NCBI RefSeq assembly: GCF_041431135.1
Contig: NZ_CP107799.1
Span: 6,386,001-6,450,000, forward strand
Length of the DNA stretch: 64,000 bases
Direction of reading: 5' to 3'
Source of the DNA: Streptomyces sp. NBC_00554
GTDB taxonomy: Bacteria > Actinomycetota > Actinomycetes > Streptomycetales > Streptomycetaceae
Each line of letters begins with the position of its first letter. Position 1 is the first letter of the stretch. The translations under genes and the position numbers were made by a program. The notes beneath the pieces are model-generated. The model did not search any database and was not told where the DNA came from. It was given only the letters and a program-made list of their open reading frames with translations. Of the stretch, positions 7,927 to 16,641 are shown in pieces.

Positions 7927-8793
7927 TCACATCCTCTTGAGGACCGCCTGTTTCGCGAGAGCGAACTCATCGTCCGTCAGGACACCGGACTTGTGCAGCT
8001 CCCCGAGCTCCCGCAGCCTGCGCAACAGGGCGTCATGGTCGGCCTCGGCGACGGGGGCCGGCTCCTTCACCGGCTCCGGGGAAGAAACCGCAGCCGTAGG
8101 GTGAGGCAACCGCACCTGCACCGCCGCCGCCACCAGCGCCATCAGCGGATCCTTCTTGAACCCCCACAGCTCAACGGAGTTGGGGTCGTACTTGGGCGGA
8201 GCCTTCGTCCCCGCACCGCGCACCGTGAACCGCAGGCACCCGTTCTCCAGGCCGGCCGACGGATGCCACTCGACGCTGGTGATGTCTCCCAGGGCCAGTG
8301 AACGAACCCCGGCGGCAGCCTTCGCGTCCTCGGTCTTCCAGTTCCACTCCAGCCGTACGTGTTCGCCGTCGAAGCTCGCGGTGCCGTCCCCGGCGGAGAC
8401 GGAGAGCGGCAGGGCGGGGCCCGGCAGCAGATACCCGTCGACGGGTCCTGACGGCACCTCGTCCAGGAGCAGCGCGTTGCGGACCTCGTCCACGAGGTAC
8501 TCGGCGACGCCGTAGCGGTCGGACTCGACGGTGAGCTGGTAGGGGTCGTTCGGCTCCGCGAGCTTGCCGCCGGTCGCCTGGAGCAGCGGGTCGGCGCCGT
8601 CGCGCAGTCTGAGCCTCAGCCGCCCGCTCTTCCTGCCCTGTTCGAAGGAGATCCCCGCCAACGCGCCGAGCGGGACGGTCAGTTCACCCAAGGTCTTGCG
8701 GAGCAGGCTGACGTTCTTGTCGCGCCCGGGTGTCAGGCGCAGGGCGTCACCGTCGAAGATCCAGGTGCCGTCCTTCTGGATGATTTCCGCCAT
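7927..8793 (-). CDS. DUF4429 domain protein with C-terminal SHOCT motif
   Basis: The 288 residues hold two related beta-rich DUF4429 halves (about 8-100 and 130-230; each has a DGxxxRL-type segment followed by LxLGDITSVEW / VPLGALAGISFEQ). A Pro/Glu linker follows. The C-terminal SHOCT helix pair (LRELGELHKSGVLTDDEFAL) often occurs in oligomerising or envelope-associated proteins. No signal peptide is seen and function is unknown. It is divergent from the hexosaminidase gene, so the DasR-type site in the shared promoter region could affect it too. Confidence 0.85.
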   Translation of the reverse strand: MAEIIQKDGTWIFDGDALRLTPGRDKNVSLLRKTLGELTVPLGALAGISFEQGRKSGRLRLRLRDGADPLLQATGGKLAEPNDPYQLTVESDRYGVAEYLVDEVRNALLLDEVPSGPVDGYLLPGPALPLSVSAGDGTASFDGEHVRLEWNWKTEDAKAAAGVRSLALGDITSVEWHPSAGLENGCLRFTVRGAGTKAPPKYDPNSVELWGFKKDPLMALVAAAVQVRLPHPTAAVSSPEPVKEPAPVAEADHDALLRRLRELGELHKSGVLTDDEFALAKQAVLKRM

Positions 8794-8824
8794 GAGGGGG
8801 ATTGTTTCACCGGCTGTACGGGAG

Positions 8825-8840
8825 AGTGGTCTATACCCAT
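8825..8840. promoter_or_regulatory. DasR-responsive element (dre)
   Basis: AGTGGTCTATACCCAT closely matches the 16-bp dre palindrome recognised by DasR (consensus A[CG]TGGTCTAGACCA[CG]T). It lies 15 bases before the GH20 start and 32 bases before the divergent DUF4429 gene. DasR represses amino-sugar and chitin genes and is released by glucosamine-6-phosphate, the product of the nearby glmS. Confidence 0.82.
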
Positions 8841-8855
8841 TCGAAGGGAGCGCAT

Positions 8856-10442
8856 GTGAGACAGCACAGAACGCCCCGTCTGCTCAGCACGCTGCTGCTC
8901 GTGGCGGCCGCCTCCATCTCCGTCGTCGGCGCGGCACCCCCCGCGGCCGACCGGGCTGTCACGCCGCTCGGCCAGGTGATTCCGGCGCCCGCCTCGGTCG
9001 AAGCGGGCGGATCCGCGTACCGGATCACCGGCGACACCCGCATCCGTGTCGACGGCTCGCGCGAGGCCCGCAAGGTCGGCGAGTACCTCGCGGACGTCCT
9101 GCGGCCCTCCACGGGCTACCGTCTGCCGGTCACGTCCTCGCACGGCGGTGGCATCCAACTCCGTATCGGCGCGAAGGACTTGGGCGCCGAGGGCTACCGC
9201 CTGGACAGCGGCAGGTCCGGCATCACCATCACCGCCGCCAAGCCGGCCGGACTCTTCCACGGCGTGCAGACCCTGCGCCAGCTGCTCCCGGCCTCGGTCG
9301 AGAAGGACTCCGTGCAGCCCGGCCCCTGGCTCGTCGCGGGCGGCACCATCGAGGACAGCCCGCGCTACGGCTACCGGGGCGCGATGCTCGACGTCTCCCG
9401 GCACTTCTTCACCGTCGATCAAGTCAAGCGCTACATCGACGAGTTGGCGCTCTACAAGGTCAACAAGCTGCACCTGCACCTCAGCGACGACCAGGGCTGG
9501 CGCATCGCGATCGACTCCTGGCCGCGGCTCACCACGTACGGCGGCTCGACACAGGTCGGCGGCGGACAGGGCGGTTACTACACGAAGGCCCAGTACAAGG
9601 ACATCGTCCAGTACGCGGCCTCGCGCTATCTGGAGGTCGTCCCCGAGATCGACATGCCGGGGCACACCAACGCCGCGCTCGCCTCGTACGCGGAGCTGAA
9701 CTGCGACGGAGTCGCGCCGCCGCTGTACACCGGCACGGATGTCGGCTTCAGCTCGCTGTGCGTGTCGAAGGACATCACGTACGACTTCGTGGACGACGTG
9801 ATCCGCGAGCTGGCCGCGATCACCCCGGGCAAGTACCTGCACATCGGCGGGGACGAGGCCCACTCCACGACGCACGCCGACTATGTGGCCTTCATGGACC
9901 GGGTGCAGCCGGTCGTCGCCAAGTACGGCAAGACAGTGGTTGGTTGGCACCAGCTGACCGGGGCGACTCCCGCGAAGGGCGCACTGGCCCAGTACTGGGG
10001 GCTCGACGACACCAGCGCGGCGGAGAAGGAGCAGGTGGCGAAGGCCGCGCAGAACGGGACGGGTCTCGTGCTGTCGCCCGCCGACCGGGTCTACCTGGAC
10101 ATGAAGTACACCGCGGACACCCCGCTGGGGCAGGACTGGGCGGGCCTTGTGGAGGTGCAGCGGTCCTACGACTGGGATCCGGGCAACTACCTTCCCGGAG
10201 CCCCTGGTTCGGCGATCAAGGGCGTCGAGGCGCCGCTGTGGACCGAGACGATCGTGACCTCGGCGAACATCGACTACATGGTGTTCCCGCGGCTGCCCGG
10301 GGTGGCCGAGCTCGGCTGGTCGCCCGCGTCCACGCACGACTGGGACGCGTACAAGGTGCGGCTCGCGGCACAGGGGCCGCGGTGGGACGCGCTGGGGATC
10401 GGCTACTACAAGTCGCCCCAAATTCCCTGGCCAACTGCGTAG
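8856..10442 (+). CDS. Secreted beta-N-acetylhexosaminidase (GH20)
   Basis: The 528-residue protein has a Sec signal (LLSTLLLVAAASISVVGAAP), a GH20b-type N-terminal domain (about 40-165) and a GH20 catalytic barrel. Key motifs are HLHLSDDQGWRIAI, DMPGHTNAAL and HIGGDEAHS, whose Asp-Glu pair is the substrate-assisted catalytic pair. It releases terminal GlcNAc from chitin oligomers. I chose GTG 8856 because AAGGGAG lies at correct spacing; the nearby ATG at 8854 is out of frame. Control by DasR is likely (dre at 8825-8840). A shared terminator separates it from the convergent desD. Confidence 0.95.
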   Translation: MRQHRTPRLLSTLLLVAAASISVVGAAPPAADRAVTPLGQVIPAPASVEAGGSAYRITGDTRIRVDGSREARKVGEYLADVLRPSTGYRLPVTSSHGGGIQLRIGAKDLGAEGYRLDSGRSGITITAAKPAGLFHGVQTLRQLLPASVEKDSVQPGPWLVAGGTIEDSPRYGYRGAMLDVSRHFFTVDQVKRYIDELALYKVNKLHLHLSDDQGWRIAIDSWPRLTTYGGSTQVGGGQGGYYTKAQYKDIVQYAASRYLEVVPEIDMPGHTNAALASYAELNCDGVAPPLYTGTDVGFSSLCVSKDITYDFVDDVIRELAAITPGKYLHIGGDEAHSTTHADYVAFMDRVQPVVAKYGKTVVGWHQLTGATPAKGALAQYWGLDDTSAAEKEQVAKAAQNGTGLVLSPADRVYLDMKYTADTPLGQDWAGLVEVQRSYDWDPGNYLPGAPGSAIKGVEAPLWTETIVTSANIDYMVFPRLPGVAELGWSPASTHDWDAYKVRLAAQGPRWDALGIGYYKSPQIPWPTA

Positions 10443-10456
10443 TTACGGATACAGAG

Positions 10457-10490
10457 GTGGGGCTCAGGAGGACCGTCTCCTGAGCCCCAC
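10457..10490. terminator. Bidirectional terminator between GH20 and desD
   Basis: GTGGGGCTCAGGAG (10457-10470) pairs perfectly with 10477-10490 around GACCGT. It lies 14 bases after the hexosaminidase stop and 8 bases before the convergent desD stop. Confidence 0.85.
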
Positions 10491-10498
10491 CCCCGGTT

Positions 10499-12271
10499 TC
10501 AGAGACCCGCGATCGGGTTCTTCAGGTTGCCGACGAGCTGGAGGGCTCCGGACGGGTCGGCGAGGTCCACCATCTGCTTGTTGTTGCGCAGCTGCAGGCG
10601 GTTGAGGCAGGACAGCGCGAACTCCGGCGCGAACATGTCGTACTGCCGGAACTTGTCGGCGAGTTCGGGCGTCGCATCCTGGTACGAGCGGACGGACTCG
10701 GCGACCGTCCGCCAGAACAGGTCCTCGTCGAGGATGCCCTCGGCCTCGAGGTCGGAGGCGAGGAAGCGGAAGAAGCAGTCGAAGACGTCCGTGAAGATCG
10801 ACAGGAGCTTCTTCTCCTCGGGGACCTCGACCCGGATCCGCTCGACGGCCGGCGGCAGCACCGCCTGCGGGTCCAGGACGGCGATCTCCTCGGCGATGTC
10901 CTTGTAGACCGCGCGCTGCACGACGCCGTCCTTCAGGACCAGGATGACGTTCTCGCCGTGCGGCATGTACACCAGGTCGTAGGCGTAGAAGCTGTGCAGC
11001 AGAGGGGTGAAGTAGGCGCGCAGATAGCGGCGCAGCCACTCCACGGGGTTCAGCCCCGACCGCTCGATCAGCGCGCCCGCGAAGGACCTGCCCTCGTGGT
11101 CGACGTGGGCGAGCGAGGCCATCGTCGCCAGGGTCTCGCCCTCCTGGAGCGCGGGCACCGGGCTCTCCCGCCACAGCGCGGCGAGCATTTTGCGGTACGG
11201 GGAGTAGCGGTCCGTGGCGGCCTCGTACTCCAGGTGGCGGTAGCCCACGGCGGCGCGCTCGCGGATGACCGACAGACCGGTCGACTTCAACACCGGGTCG
11301 TTCTCGACGAGTTGGGCCAGCCAGTCGTTGATCGCCGGGGTCGCCTCCATGTACGCGGCCGAAAGTCCGCGCATGAAGCCCATGTTGAGGACCGAGAGCG
11401 CCGTTTTCACGTAGTGCTTCTCGGGGTGGGACTTGTTGAAGAACGTCCGGATCGACTGCTGCGCCAGGTACTCGTCGTCGCCCTCGCCGAGGCAGACGAG
11501 ACGCTGCTGGGCCACCTCGGCCGCGAAGGTCACCGAGAGCTTGTTCCACCACTGCCACGGGTGGACCGGGATCAGGAGGTAGTCGTCGGCGTCGAGGCCC
11601 TGGTCCGTGAGGATCCTGGCGAACCGCTCCACGGTCTCCGCGCCCAACTCCTCACGCAGGAAGGACTCGTACTCGATGCCGACACCCGCAGTGAACGCCG
11701 CGCGGGAGCGGTGCGCGGCCAGCCACACCAGCCGGACCGGGCTCGCGGTCTCGGGGGCGTACGACAGATAGTCGTGGACCCCGAAGCCGAGCCGCCCGTT
11801 GTTGGCGACGAAGCAGGGGTGGCCCTCGGTCATGCCGGTCTCGATGTCCTGGAAGCCGCTTTTCACGAGCTCGGCGACCGGGATCTGCGGCTTGGTGAGT
11901 TTGAAGCAGGTGCCCGAGAGGGTGGAGGAGATCTCCTCCAGGTAGACGGGCAGGACCTCGTCGCTCAGGCCCAGCGTCTTCTGCAGCTCGATGAAGAAGT
12001 CCAGGGCGGCGATCGGGAGTTCGGCTCCGTCGCGGTGGCGGGTGATCGACTCGGCGTCGACCTGCCAGTGGTCGAGTGCGCGGAGGCGGGCGGTGAAGCG
12101 GTAGCGGGTCAGCCCGTCGTCGCTGCGGACGGTGTACTGGTCCTTGCCCTGCGCCTCCGGGGTGATCAGCCGCTCGTGGGCGAACTCGGCGAGCGCCTTG
12201 CGGACGAGCAGGCGGTTGGCGCGGTCCCAGCGCTCGGGGGAGAGGTGGGCCACGGCGTCGGACAGGGTCAT
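10499..12271 (-). CDS. desD: Desferrioxamine synthetase DesD (IucA/IucC family NIS synthetase)
   Basis: DesD is an ATP-dependent NRPS-independent siderophore synthetase. It oligomerises and macrocyclises N-hydroxy-N-succinylcadaverine to desferrioxamine E (with related acyl units, B). The 590 residues are full length. They show the family signatures SSTLSGTCFKLT near residue 130, HPWQWW near 250, RTFFNKSHPEKHYVKT near 275 and a C-terminal FhuF-like portion. Its ATG overlaps the desC stop (ATGA at 12268-12271), so translation is coupled. It is the last gene of desABCD. Confidence 0.97.
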   Translation of the reverse strand: MTLSDAVAHLSPERWDRANRLLVRKALAEFAHERLITPEAQGKDQYTVRSDDGLTRYRFTARLRALDHWQVDAESITRHRDGAELPIAALDFFIELQKTLGLSDEVLPVYLEEISSTLSGTCFKLTKPQIPVAELVKSGFQDIETGMTEGHPCFVANNGRLGFGVHDYLSYAPETASPVRLVWLAAHRSRAAFTAGVGIEYESFLREELGAETVERFARILTDQGLDADDYLLIPVHPWQWWNKLSVTFAAEVAQQRLVCLGEGDDEYLAQQSIRTFFNKSHPEKHYVKTALSVLNMGFMRGLSAAYMEATPAINDWLAQLVENDPVLKSTGLSVIRERAAVGYRHLEYEAATDRYSPYRKMLAALWRESPVPALQEGETLATMASLAHVDHEGRSFAGALIERSGLNPVEWLRRYLRAYFTPLLHSFYAYDLVYMPHGENVILVLKDGVVQRAVYKDIAEEIAVLDPQAVLPPAVERIRVEVPEEKKLLSIFTDVFDCFFRFLASDLEAEGILDEDLFWRTVAESVRSYQDATPELADKFRQYDMFAPEFALSCLNRLQLRNNKQMVDLADPSGALQLVGNLKNPIAGL

Positions 12272-12855
12272 ATCGCCAAACTCCGTACTTCTCGTGTCGC
12301 GGCGTCGAACTGTTCACGGGTGCAGAAGCTGAGCAGCGCGCGCTTCTCGGGCTTCTCGATCTCGCGCTCGGGGACGAAGCCGACCACTTCGTTGAGCGCG
12401 TGCACCGCCTTGTTGGTGACGTCGGGTTCGACGACGACCCGCCGGGTGGCCGGGTCGGCGAACAGCTCCGCCATCACGGCGGTGATCACGGCCCGGGTGA
12501 AGCCGTGCACGGGGGTGTCCGTAGGCGCGACCAGGAAGTGCATGCCTACGTCGCCGGGCTCGGGCTCGTACAGGCCGACCAGCTCGATGTACCGGGGGTC
12601 GTACTTCTCCATCAGGAACGCGGGTTCGCCGTCGCGCAGCCCGAGGTACGCGTGGTGGTGCTCGGCGGCCGCGATGGCCATGTACTCCCGCTCCACCTCC
12701 TGCAGTTTCGCGTTCTGCATCATCCAGAAGGCGGCCTTGGGGTGGGTCACCCAACTGTGCAGCAGCTCGGCGTCCTTGAGGGGGTCGAGGGCGCGGATGG
12801 TGAACGTGCCGATGTCGGTGGCGGTCGTGCCGCTCATACGGTTCAAACGGTTCAT
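12268..12855 (-). CDS. desC: DesC, N-hydroxycadaverine acyltransferase (GNAT/IucB type)
   Basis: DesC transfers succinyl or acetyl from CoA to N-hydroxycadaverine, making the hydroxamate building block. The 195 residues contain a GNAT fold resembling IucB/RhbD (HSWVTHPKAAFWMMQNA, and VVVEPDVTNKAVHALNEVVG). The ATG at 12855 overlaps the desB stop (ATGA, 12852-12855). An internal ATG at 12837 (MSGTTATD) is an alternative that would shorten it by six residues. It overlaps desD by four bases. Confidence 0.94.
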   Translation of the reverse strand: MNRLNRMSGTTATDIGTFTIRALDPLKDAELLHSWVTHPKAAFWMMQNAKLQEVEREYMAIAAAEHHHAYLGLRDGEPAFLMEKYDPRYIELVGLYEPEPGDVGMHFLVAPTDTPVHGFTRAVITAVMAELFADPATRRVVVEPDVTNKAVHALNEVVGFVPEREIEKPEKRALLSFCTREQFDAATREVRSLAI

Positions 12856-14135
12856 ACGGCGAACTCCTGGAACGCGATCGCCTTCTCGACGGGGTAGTAC
12901 TCGGTGCCGAGCAGCTCCCGGATGATGTACGCGTTGCGGTACGCGCCCATGCCGAGGTCCGGCGAGGTGATCGAGTGCGTGTGGACGCCGGCGTTCTGGA
13001 GGAAGACGCCGCGGCCCGTCGTGTCGATGGCGTAGTTGCGGGCCACGTCGAAGTTGCCGCGCGAGTCGTAGCGCAGACGTTCGTGGACCGGCTTGAGGAA
13101 CTCGGGCTCGGCGTACTTGTAGCCGGTGGCGAGGATCAGACCCTGGGAGTCCAGCTCGTACTCCTTGCCCTGCTCCTCCTGGCGCAGGCCCAGGGTGTAC
13201 GTCCCGTCCGAGTAATTCGCCGTGTTGAGCGAGGAGTTGGTGAGCAGCCGGGTGGGGACCGGGCCGCCGACCTTCTTCTGGTAGAGCAGATCGAAGATCG
13301 CGTCGATCAGCTCGCCGTCGATGCCCTTGAACAGGCCCTTCTGCTCCGTCTGGAGGCGGTAGCGGGTCGGCTCGGGCAGCGCGTGGAAGTAGTCGATGTA
13401 CTCCGGGGAGGTCATCTCCAGCGTGAGCTTGGTGTACTCGAGCGGGAAGAAGCGCGGCGAGCGCGTGACCCAGTTCAGCTGGTAGCCGTGGACGTCGATC
13501 TCGCTCAGCAGGTCGTAGTAGATCTCGGCGGCGGACTGGCCGCTGCCGACGAGCGTGATCGACTCCTTGCTCTGCAGCTCCTGCTTGTGGTGCACATAGC
13601 GGGAGTTGTGGATGAAGTCGCCGCCGAGTCCGGCGCAGGCCTCGGGGATGTACGGCGGGGTGCCCGTGCCGAGGACCAGATGCCGGGCGCGGAACACCTC
13701 GTCGGCGTCCGTGCGGACGACGTACACCTCGGCGCGTTCGTCGTACGTCACCTCGGTGACCGTCGTGCTGAAGCGGACGCTGGACAGTTTGGAGGCGGCC
13801 CAGCGGCAGTAGTCGTCGTACTCGACCCGGAGGGGATAGAAGTTCTCCCGGATGTAGAACGAGTACAGACGGCCGGACTCCTTGAGGTAGTTGAGGAAGG
13901 AGTACGGGGACGTCGGGTCGGCCAGCGTGACCAGGTCCGACATGAAGGGGGTCTGGAGGTGCGCGCCCTCCAGGAACATCCCGGAGTGCCACTCGAAGTG
14001 GGGCTTGGAGTCGAGGAAGACGCCGTCGAGTTCGACGATCGGCTCGGTGAGGCAGGCGAGGCCGAGGTTGAAGGGGCCGAGACCGATCCCGACGAAGTCG
14101 TACGTCTTGGCGGGGGATTCAGGAAGCGCGGTCAA
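12852..14135 (-). CDS. desB: DesB, cadaverine N-monooxygenase
   Basis: DesB is a flavin-dependent N-hydroxylating monooxygenase that oxidises cadaverine from DesA to N-hydroxycadaverine using NADPH and O2. Its 427 residues show the FAD motif GIGLGPFNLGLA (about 16-27), the NADPH motif VGSGQSAAEI (about 200) and the C-terminal LATGY-type motif in ILATGYKYAEP. It belongs to the lysine/ornithine N-monooxygenase (IucD/SidA) family. It overlaps the desA end by 17 bases and desC by four, typical of a tightly coupled operon. Confidence 0.96.
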   Translation of the reverse strand: MTALPESPAKTYDFVGIGLGPFNLGLACLTEPIVELDGVFLDSKPHFEWHSGMFLEGAHLQTPFMSDLVTLADPTSPYSFLNYLKESGRLYSFYIRENFYPLRVEYDDYCRWAASKLSSVRFSTTVTEVTYDERAEVYVVRTDADEVFRARHLVLGTGTPPYIPEACAGLGGDFIHNSRYVHHKQELQSKESITLVGSGQSAAEIYYDLLSEIDVHGYQLNWVTRSPRFFPLEYTKLTLEMTSPEYIDYFHALPEPTRYRLQTEQKGLFKGIDGELIDAIFDLLYQKKVGGPVPTRLLTNSSLNTANYSDGTYTLGLRQEEQGKEYELDSQGLILATGYKYAEPEFLKPVHERLRYDSRGNFDVARNYAIDTTGRGVFLQNAGVHTHSITSPDLGMGAYRNAYIIRELLGTEYYPVEKAIAFQEFAV

Positions 14136-15561
14136 GGGATTCTCCCAGGTACTGCTCGGCGTGGCCGGCGATCAGATCGAGTACGGCGGTGATGTCGCCC
14201 GTCGTGGTCTCGGGGTTCAGCAGGGTGAACTTCAGGTAGTGACGGTCGCCGACCTTCGTACCCGCGACGACGGCGTCACCGGAGGCGAACAGGGCCTTGC
14301 GGGCGTACAGGTTGGCGCGGTCGATCTCGGAGGGATCGGTGACGGCGGCCGGGATGTAGCGGAAGACGAGGGTGGAGAGCGAGGGCTCCACGACGACGTC
14401 GAAGCGGGGATCCGCGGCGAGCAGCTTCCAGCCCTCGGCGGCCAGGTCGCAGACCTCGTCGAAGAGTTCGCCGATGCCGTCGGCGCCCATCACGCGCAGC
14501 GTCATCCACAGCTTGAGCGCGTCGAAGCGGCGGGTGGTCTGCAGGGACTTGTCCACCTGGTTGGGGATACGTTCCTGCACCATGCGGCGCGGGTTGAGGT
14601 ACTCCGCGTGGTAGGTGGCGTGGCGCAGCGTGGCGGCGTCCCGGACCAGGATGGCGGACGAACTCACCGGCTGGAAGAAGGACTTGTGGTAGTCGACGGT
14701 GACCGAGTCGGCGCGCTCGATGCCGTCGATGCGGTCCCGGTTCTTCAGCGAGGTGAGCAGCCCGCAGCCGTAGGCGGCGTCCACGTGCATCCAGGCGCCG
14801 AACTGGGAGCACAGCTCGGCGATTTCGGGCAGCGGGTCGATGGAGCCGAAGTCGGTGGTGCCGGCGGTGGCGACGACGGCCATGGGGACGAGGCCGGCGC
14901 TCTTGCAGCGTTCCAGTTCGTGCGCGAGTGCGACCGTCTGCATGCGCTTGTCGTTCCCGACGGGGATCGAGACGACGGAGTCCGCGTTCAGGCCGAGGAG
15001 TTTGGCCGACTTCTTGACGCTGAAGTGGCTGGCCTCGGAGGCGAAGATGCGCAGTTTGGCGAGGCTGTCGGACTTGGCCTCCTCGCGGGCGAGCAGCAGT
15101 GCCTGGAGGTTGGACTGCGAGCCGCCGGAGGTGAACACGCCGTCGGCGGCCGGGCCGAGGCCGATCCGCTCGTTCGTCCAGTCGATGAGCTTGCGCTCGA
15201 TGAGCGTGCCGCCGGCCGACTGGTCCCAGGTGTCCAGGGAGGAGTTGACGGCCGAGAGGACCGCCTCGCCGACCACGGCCGGGATGACGACCGGGCAGTT
15301 GAGGTGCGCGAGGTAGCGCGGGTGGTGGAAGTAGATCGCGTCCCGGAGGTAGACCTCTTCGAGTTCGTCGAGGGCCGCGGTGGTGTCGTGCAGCGGGCGG
15401 TCCAGGTCGATCCGCTCGATACGGGGAGCGAGGGCGTCGACCGTGACACCCGTGAACGGACGGTCTGTGGTGGCGAGTTTGGCCGCCACCCGCTCTATGC
15501 CTTCGGTCGCGGAGCGGCGGTACCGCTCCGCGGTCGTGTCGTTGAGCAGGTGCGAGCGCAT
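14119..15561 (-). CDS. desA: DesA, PLP-dependent lysine decarboxylase
   Basis: DesA makes cadaverine from lysine, the first step of desferrioxamine synthesis. The 480 residues match the group II PLP decarboxylase family, with the PLP lysine in VDYHKSFFQP and the cofactor-binding HVDAAYG before it. I chose ATG 15561 because it has GGAGGA at ideal spacing and gives MRSHLLND, the start I recall for S. coelicolor DesA (480 residues). The upstream ATG at 15600 lacks a good site. The iron box at 15628-15646 controls it. Confidence 0.96.
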   Translation of the reverse strand: MRSHLLNDTTAERYRRSATEGIERVAAKLATTDRPFTGVTVDALAPRIERIDLDRPLHDTTAALDELEEVYLRDAIYFHHPRYLAHLNCPVVIPAVVGEAVLSAVNSSLDTWDQSAGGTLIERKLIDWTNERIGLGPAADGVFTSGGSQSNLQALLLAREEAKSDSLAKLRIFASEASHFSVKKSAKLLGLNADSVVSIPVGNDKRMQTVALAHELERCKSAGLVPMAVVATAGTTDFGSIDPLPEIAELCSQFGAWMHVDAAYGCGLLTSLKNRDRIDGIERADSVTVDYHKSFFQPVSSSAILVRDAATLRHATYHAEYLNPRRMVQERIPNQVDKSLQTTRRFDALKLWMTLRVMGADGIGELFDEVCDLAAEGWKLLAADPRFDVVVEPSLSTLVFRYIPAAVTDPSEIDRANLYARKALFASGDAVVAGTKVGDRHYLKFTLLNPETTTGDITAVLDLIAGHAEQYLGESLDRAS

Positions 15562-15627
15562 GTGGGGGTCCTCCGTGCGGGGAGCGTCCGGGCGGGACAT
15601 GAGTGAGGGCGGAATCGCGCGTTCAAC

Positions 15628-15646
15628 TTAGGTTAGCCTAACCTAA
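15628..15646. promoter_or_regulatory. Iron box (DmdR1/IdeR operator) of desABCD
   Basis: TTAGGTTAGCCTAACCTAA is a near-perfect match to the 19-bp DmdR/DtxR/IdeR consensus TTAGGTTAGGCTAACCTAA. With one flanking base on each side the arms are fully symmetrical (10+1+10). It lies 67 bases before the desA start, so Fe(II)-DmdR1 should repress desABCD when iron is plentiful. Confidence 0.96.
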
Positions 15647-15720
15647 GTCGATCGTGCGACCCTGCCCCAGTGGTGTCTTCCTGTCCCATGAGTGACGAAC
15701 GCCTCGTCCAGGACCGCGGG

Positions 15721-16599
15721 TTACTCCTGCTCGCGCAGTTGCTCCTCGGTCAGCCCGCGCCGCCAGTAGCCGACGAAGGTGATCCGCCTGCGGTCGATCT
15801 CACGCTCGCGCACGAGATGCCGGCGCAACTCCTTCACCTGGCCGGACTCGCCCGCGATCCAGACGTACGGTCGTTCTGCGGGCGGGAGTTGTGCGGCTCG
15901 CACGGCGTCGACGGCCATGGGGGAGCTGTCGTCGCGCACGAGCCAGGTGATGTCCGCGTCGGCGGCGATCACCAGGTCCTGGATGTCCTCGGTGTGCTCG
16001 ACCTCCAGCCAGGCCCGTGCGCGGGTGCCGGCCGGGAGCGATTCGAGGATGGCGGAGGCGGCGGGCACGGCGGTCTCGTCGGCCCAGACGACCACCAGGT
16101 CGGTGTCCTCCGGCGGGCGGAAGCGGATCGCCCTGTTGTCCTCGATCGCCGGACCGAGCAGCAGGACGCGGTCACCGGGGGCCGCCTCGGACGCCCAGCG
16201 GGACGCGGGTCCCGCGGGCGTCTCGGCCTCCGGCTCCACGCCGTGCAGCACGAAGTCGATGTCGATCTCGTCGGGGTCCCGCCGCAGCGACCGCAGCGTG
16301 TACGAGCGCATCACCGCCCGTACGTCGTCCGGGAGTTCGCGCCAGGCCTGCCACCAGCCTCCCCCACTCTCGGCTTCGCTCGAGCGGGGGGACCCCCAGC
16401 CCAGTTCGATCGGGACGCGGGGCTCGGTCTGGCCCGGGTGCGGCAGGAAGAGGGAGAGGCTCTGGTCGAGGCCGCCCGAGGCGAACGCGCGCAGGTCCGG
16501 GCCCGCGAAGGTCACCCGGGCCAGAGACGGGCCGAGCCGCCTCGTCCGTACGACCTGGAGAGAGAAGAAACGGAACGGGGCGGCTACGGCCGTCGGCAT
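15721..16599 (-). CDS. desF: DesF, siderophore-interacting (ViuB-like) ferric-siderophore reductase
   Basis: The 292 residues belong to the SIP/ViuB FAD-binding reductases, which release iron from imported ferrioxamine. There is an N-terminal FAD-binding barrel with the flavin-contacting RSYTLRSLRRD (about 98-108). The C-terminal SIP domain includes WADETAVPAASAILE and WIAGESGQVKELRRHLV. Residues about 68-81 (SPRSSEAESGGG) are encoded by a palindromic repeat (16359-16398) that looks inserted in frame. The start at 16599 has AGGAGC at good spacing. It is 42 bases downstream of desE and likely cotranscribed. Confidence 0.92.
   Translation of the reverse strand: MPTAVAAPFRFFSLQVVRTRRLGPSLARVTFAGPDLRAFASGGLDQSLSLFLPHPGQTEPRVPIELGWGSPRSSEAESGGGWWQAWRELPDDVRAVMRSYTLRSLRRDPDEIDIDFVLHGVEPEAETPAGPASRWASEAAPGDRVLLLGPAIEDNRAIRFRPPEDTDLVVVWADETAVPAASAILESLPAGTRARAWLEVEHTEDIQDLVIAADADITWLVRDDSSPMAVDAVRAAQLPPAERPYVWIAGESGQVKELRRHLVREREIDRRRITFVGYWRRGLTEEQLREQE
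16359..16398. repeat. Palindromic repeat inserted in frame in desF
   Basis: About 40 bases, a C-run (CCCCCACTCTCGGC...) followed by ...CTCGAGCGGGGGGACCCCC, with imperfect dyad symmetry and a central TTCGCTCGAGC. From memory, near-identical segments occur many times in Streptomyces genomes, between and inside genes. Here it adds about 13 residues to DesF without breaking the frame. I saw only one copy in this window. Confidence 0.6.
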
Positions 16600-16641
16600 A
16601 AGTGCTCCTGAGTCTGCGTCAGGGGATCACGACAGGGGGTG

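Noticed and set aside
15562..15600. Upstream ATG start for desA at 15600
   Set aside because: It lacks a ribosome binding site; ATG 15561 has GGAGGA and gives the 480-residue length I recall.
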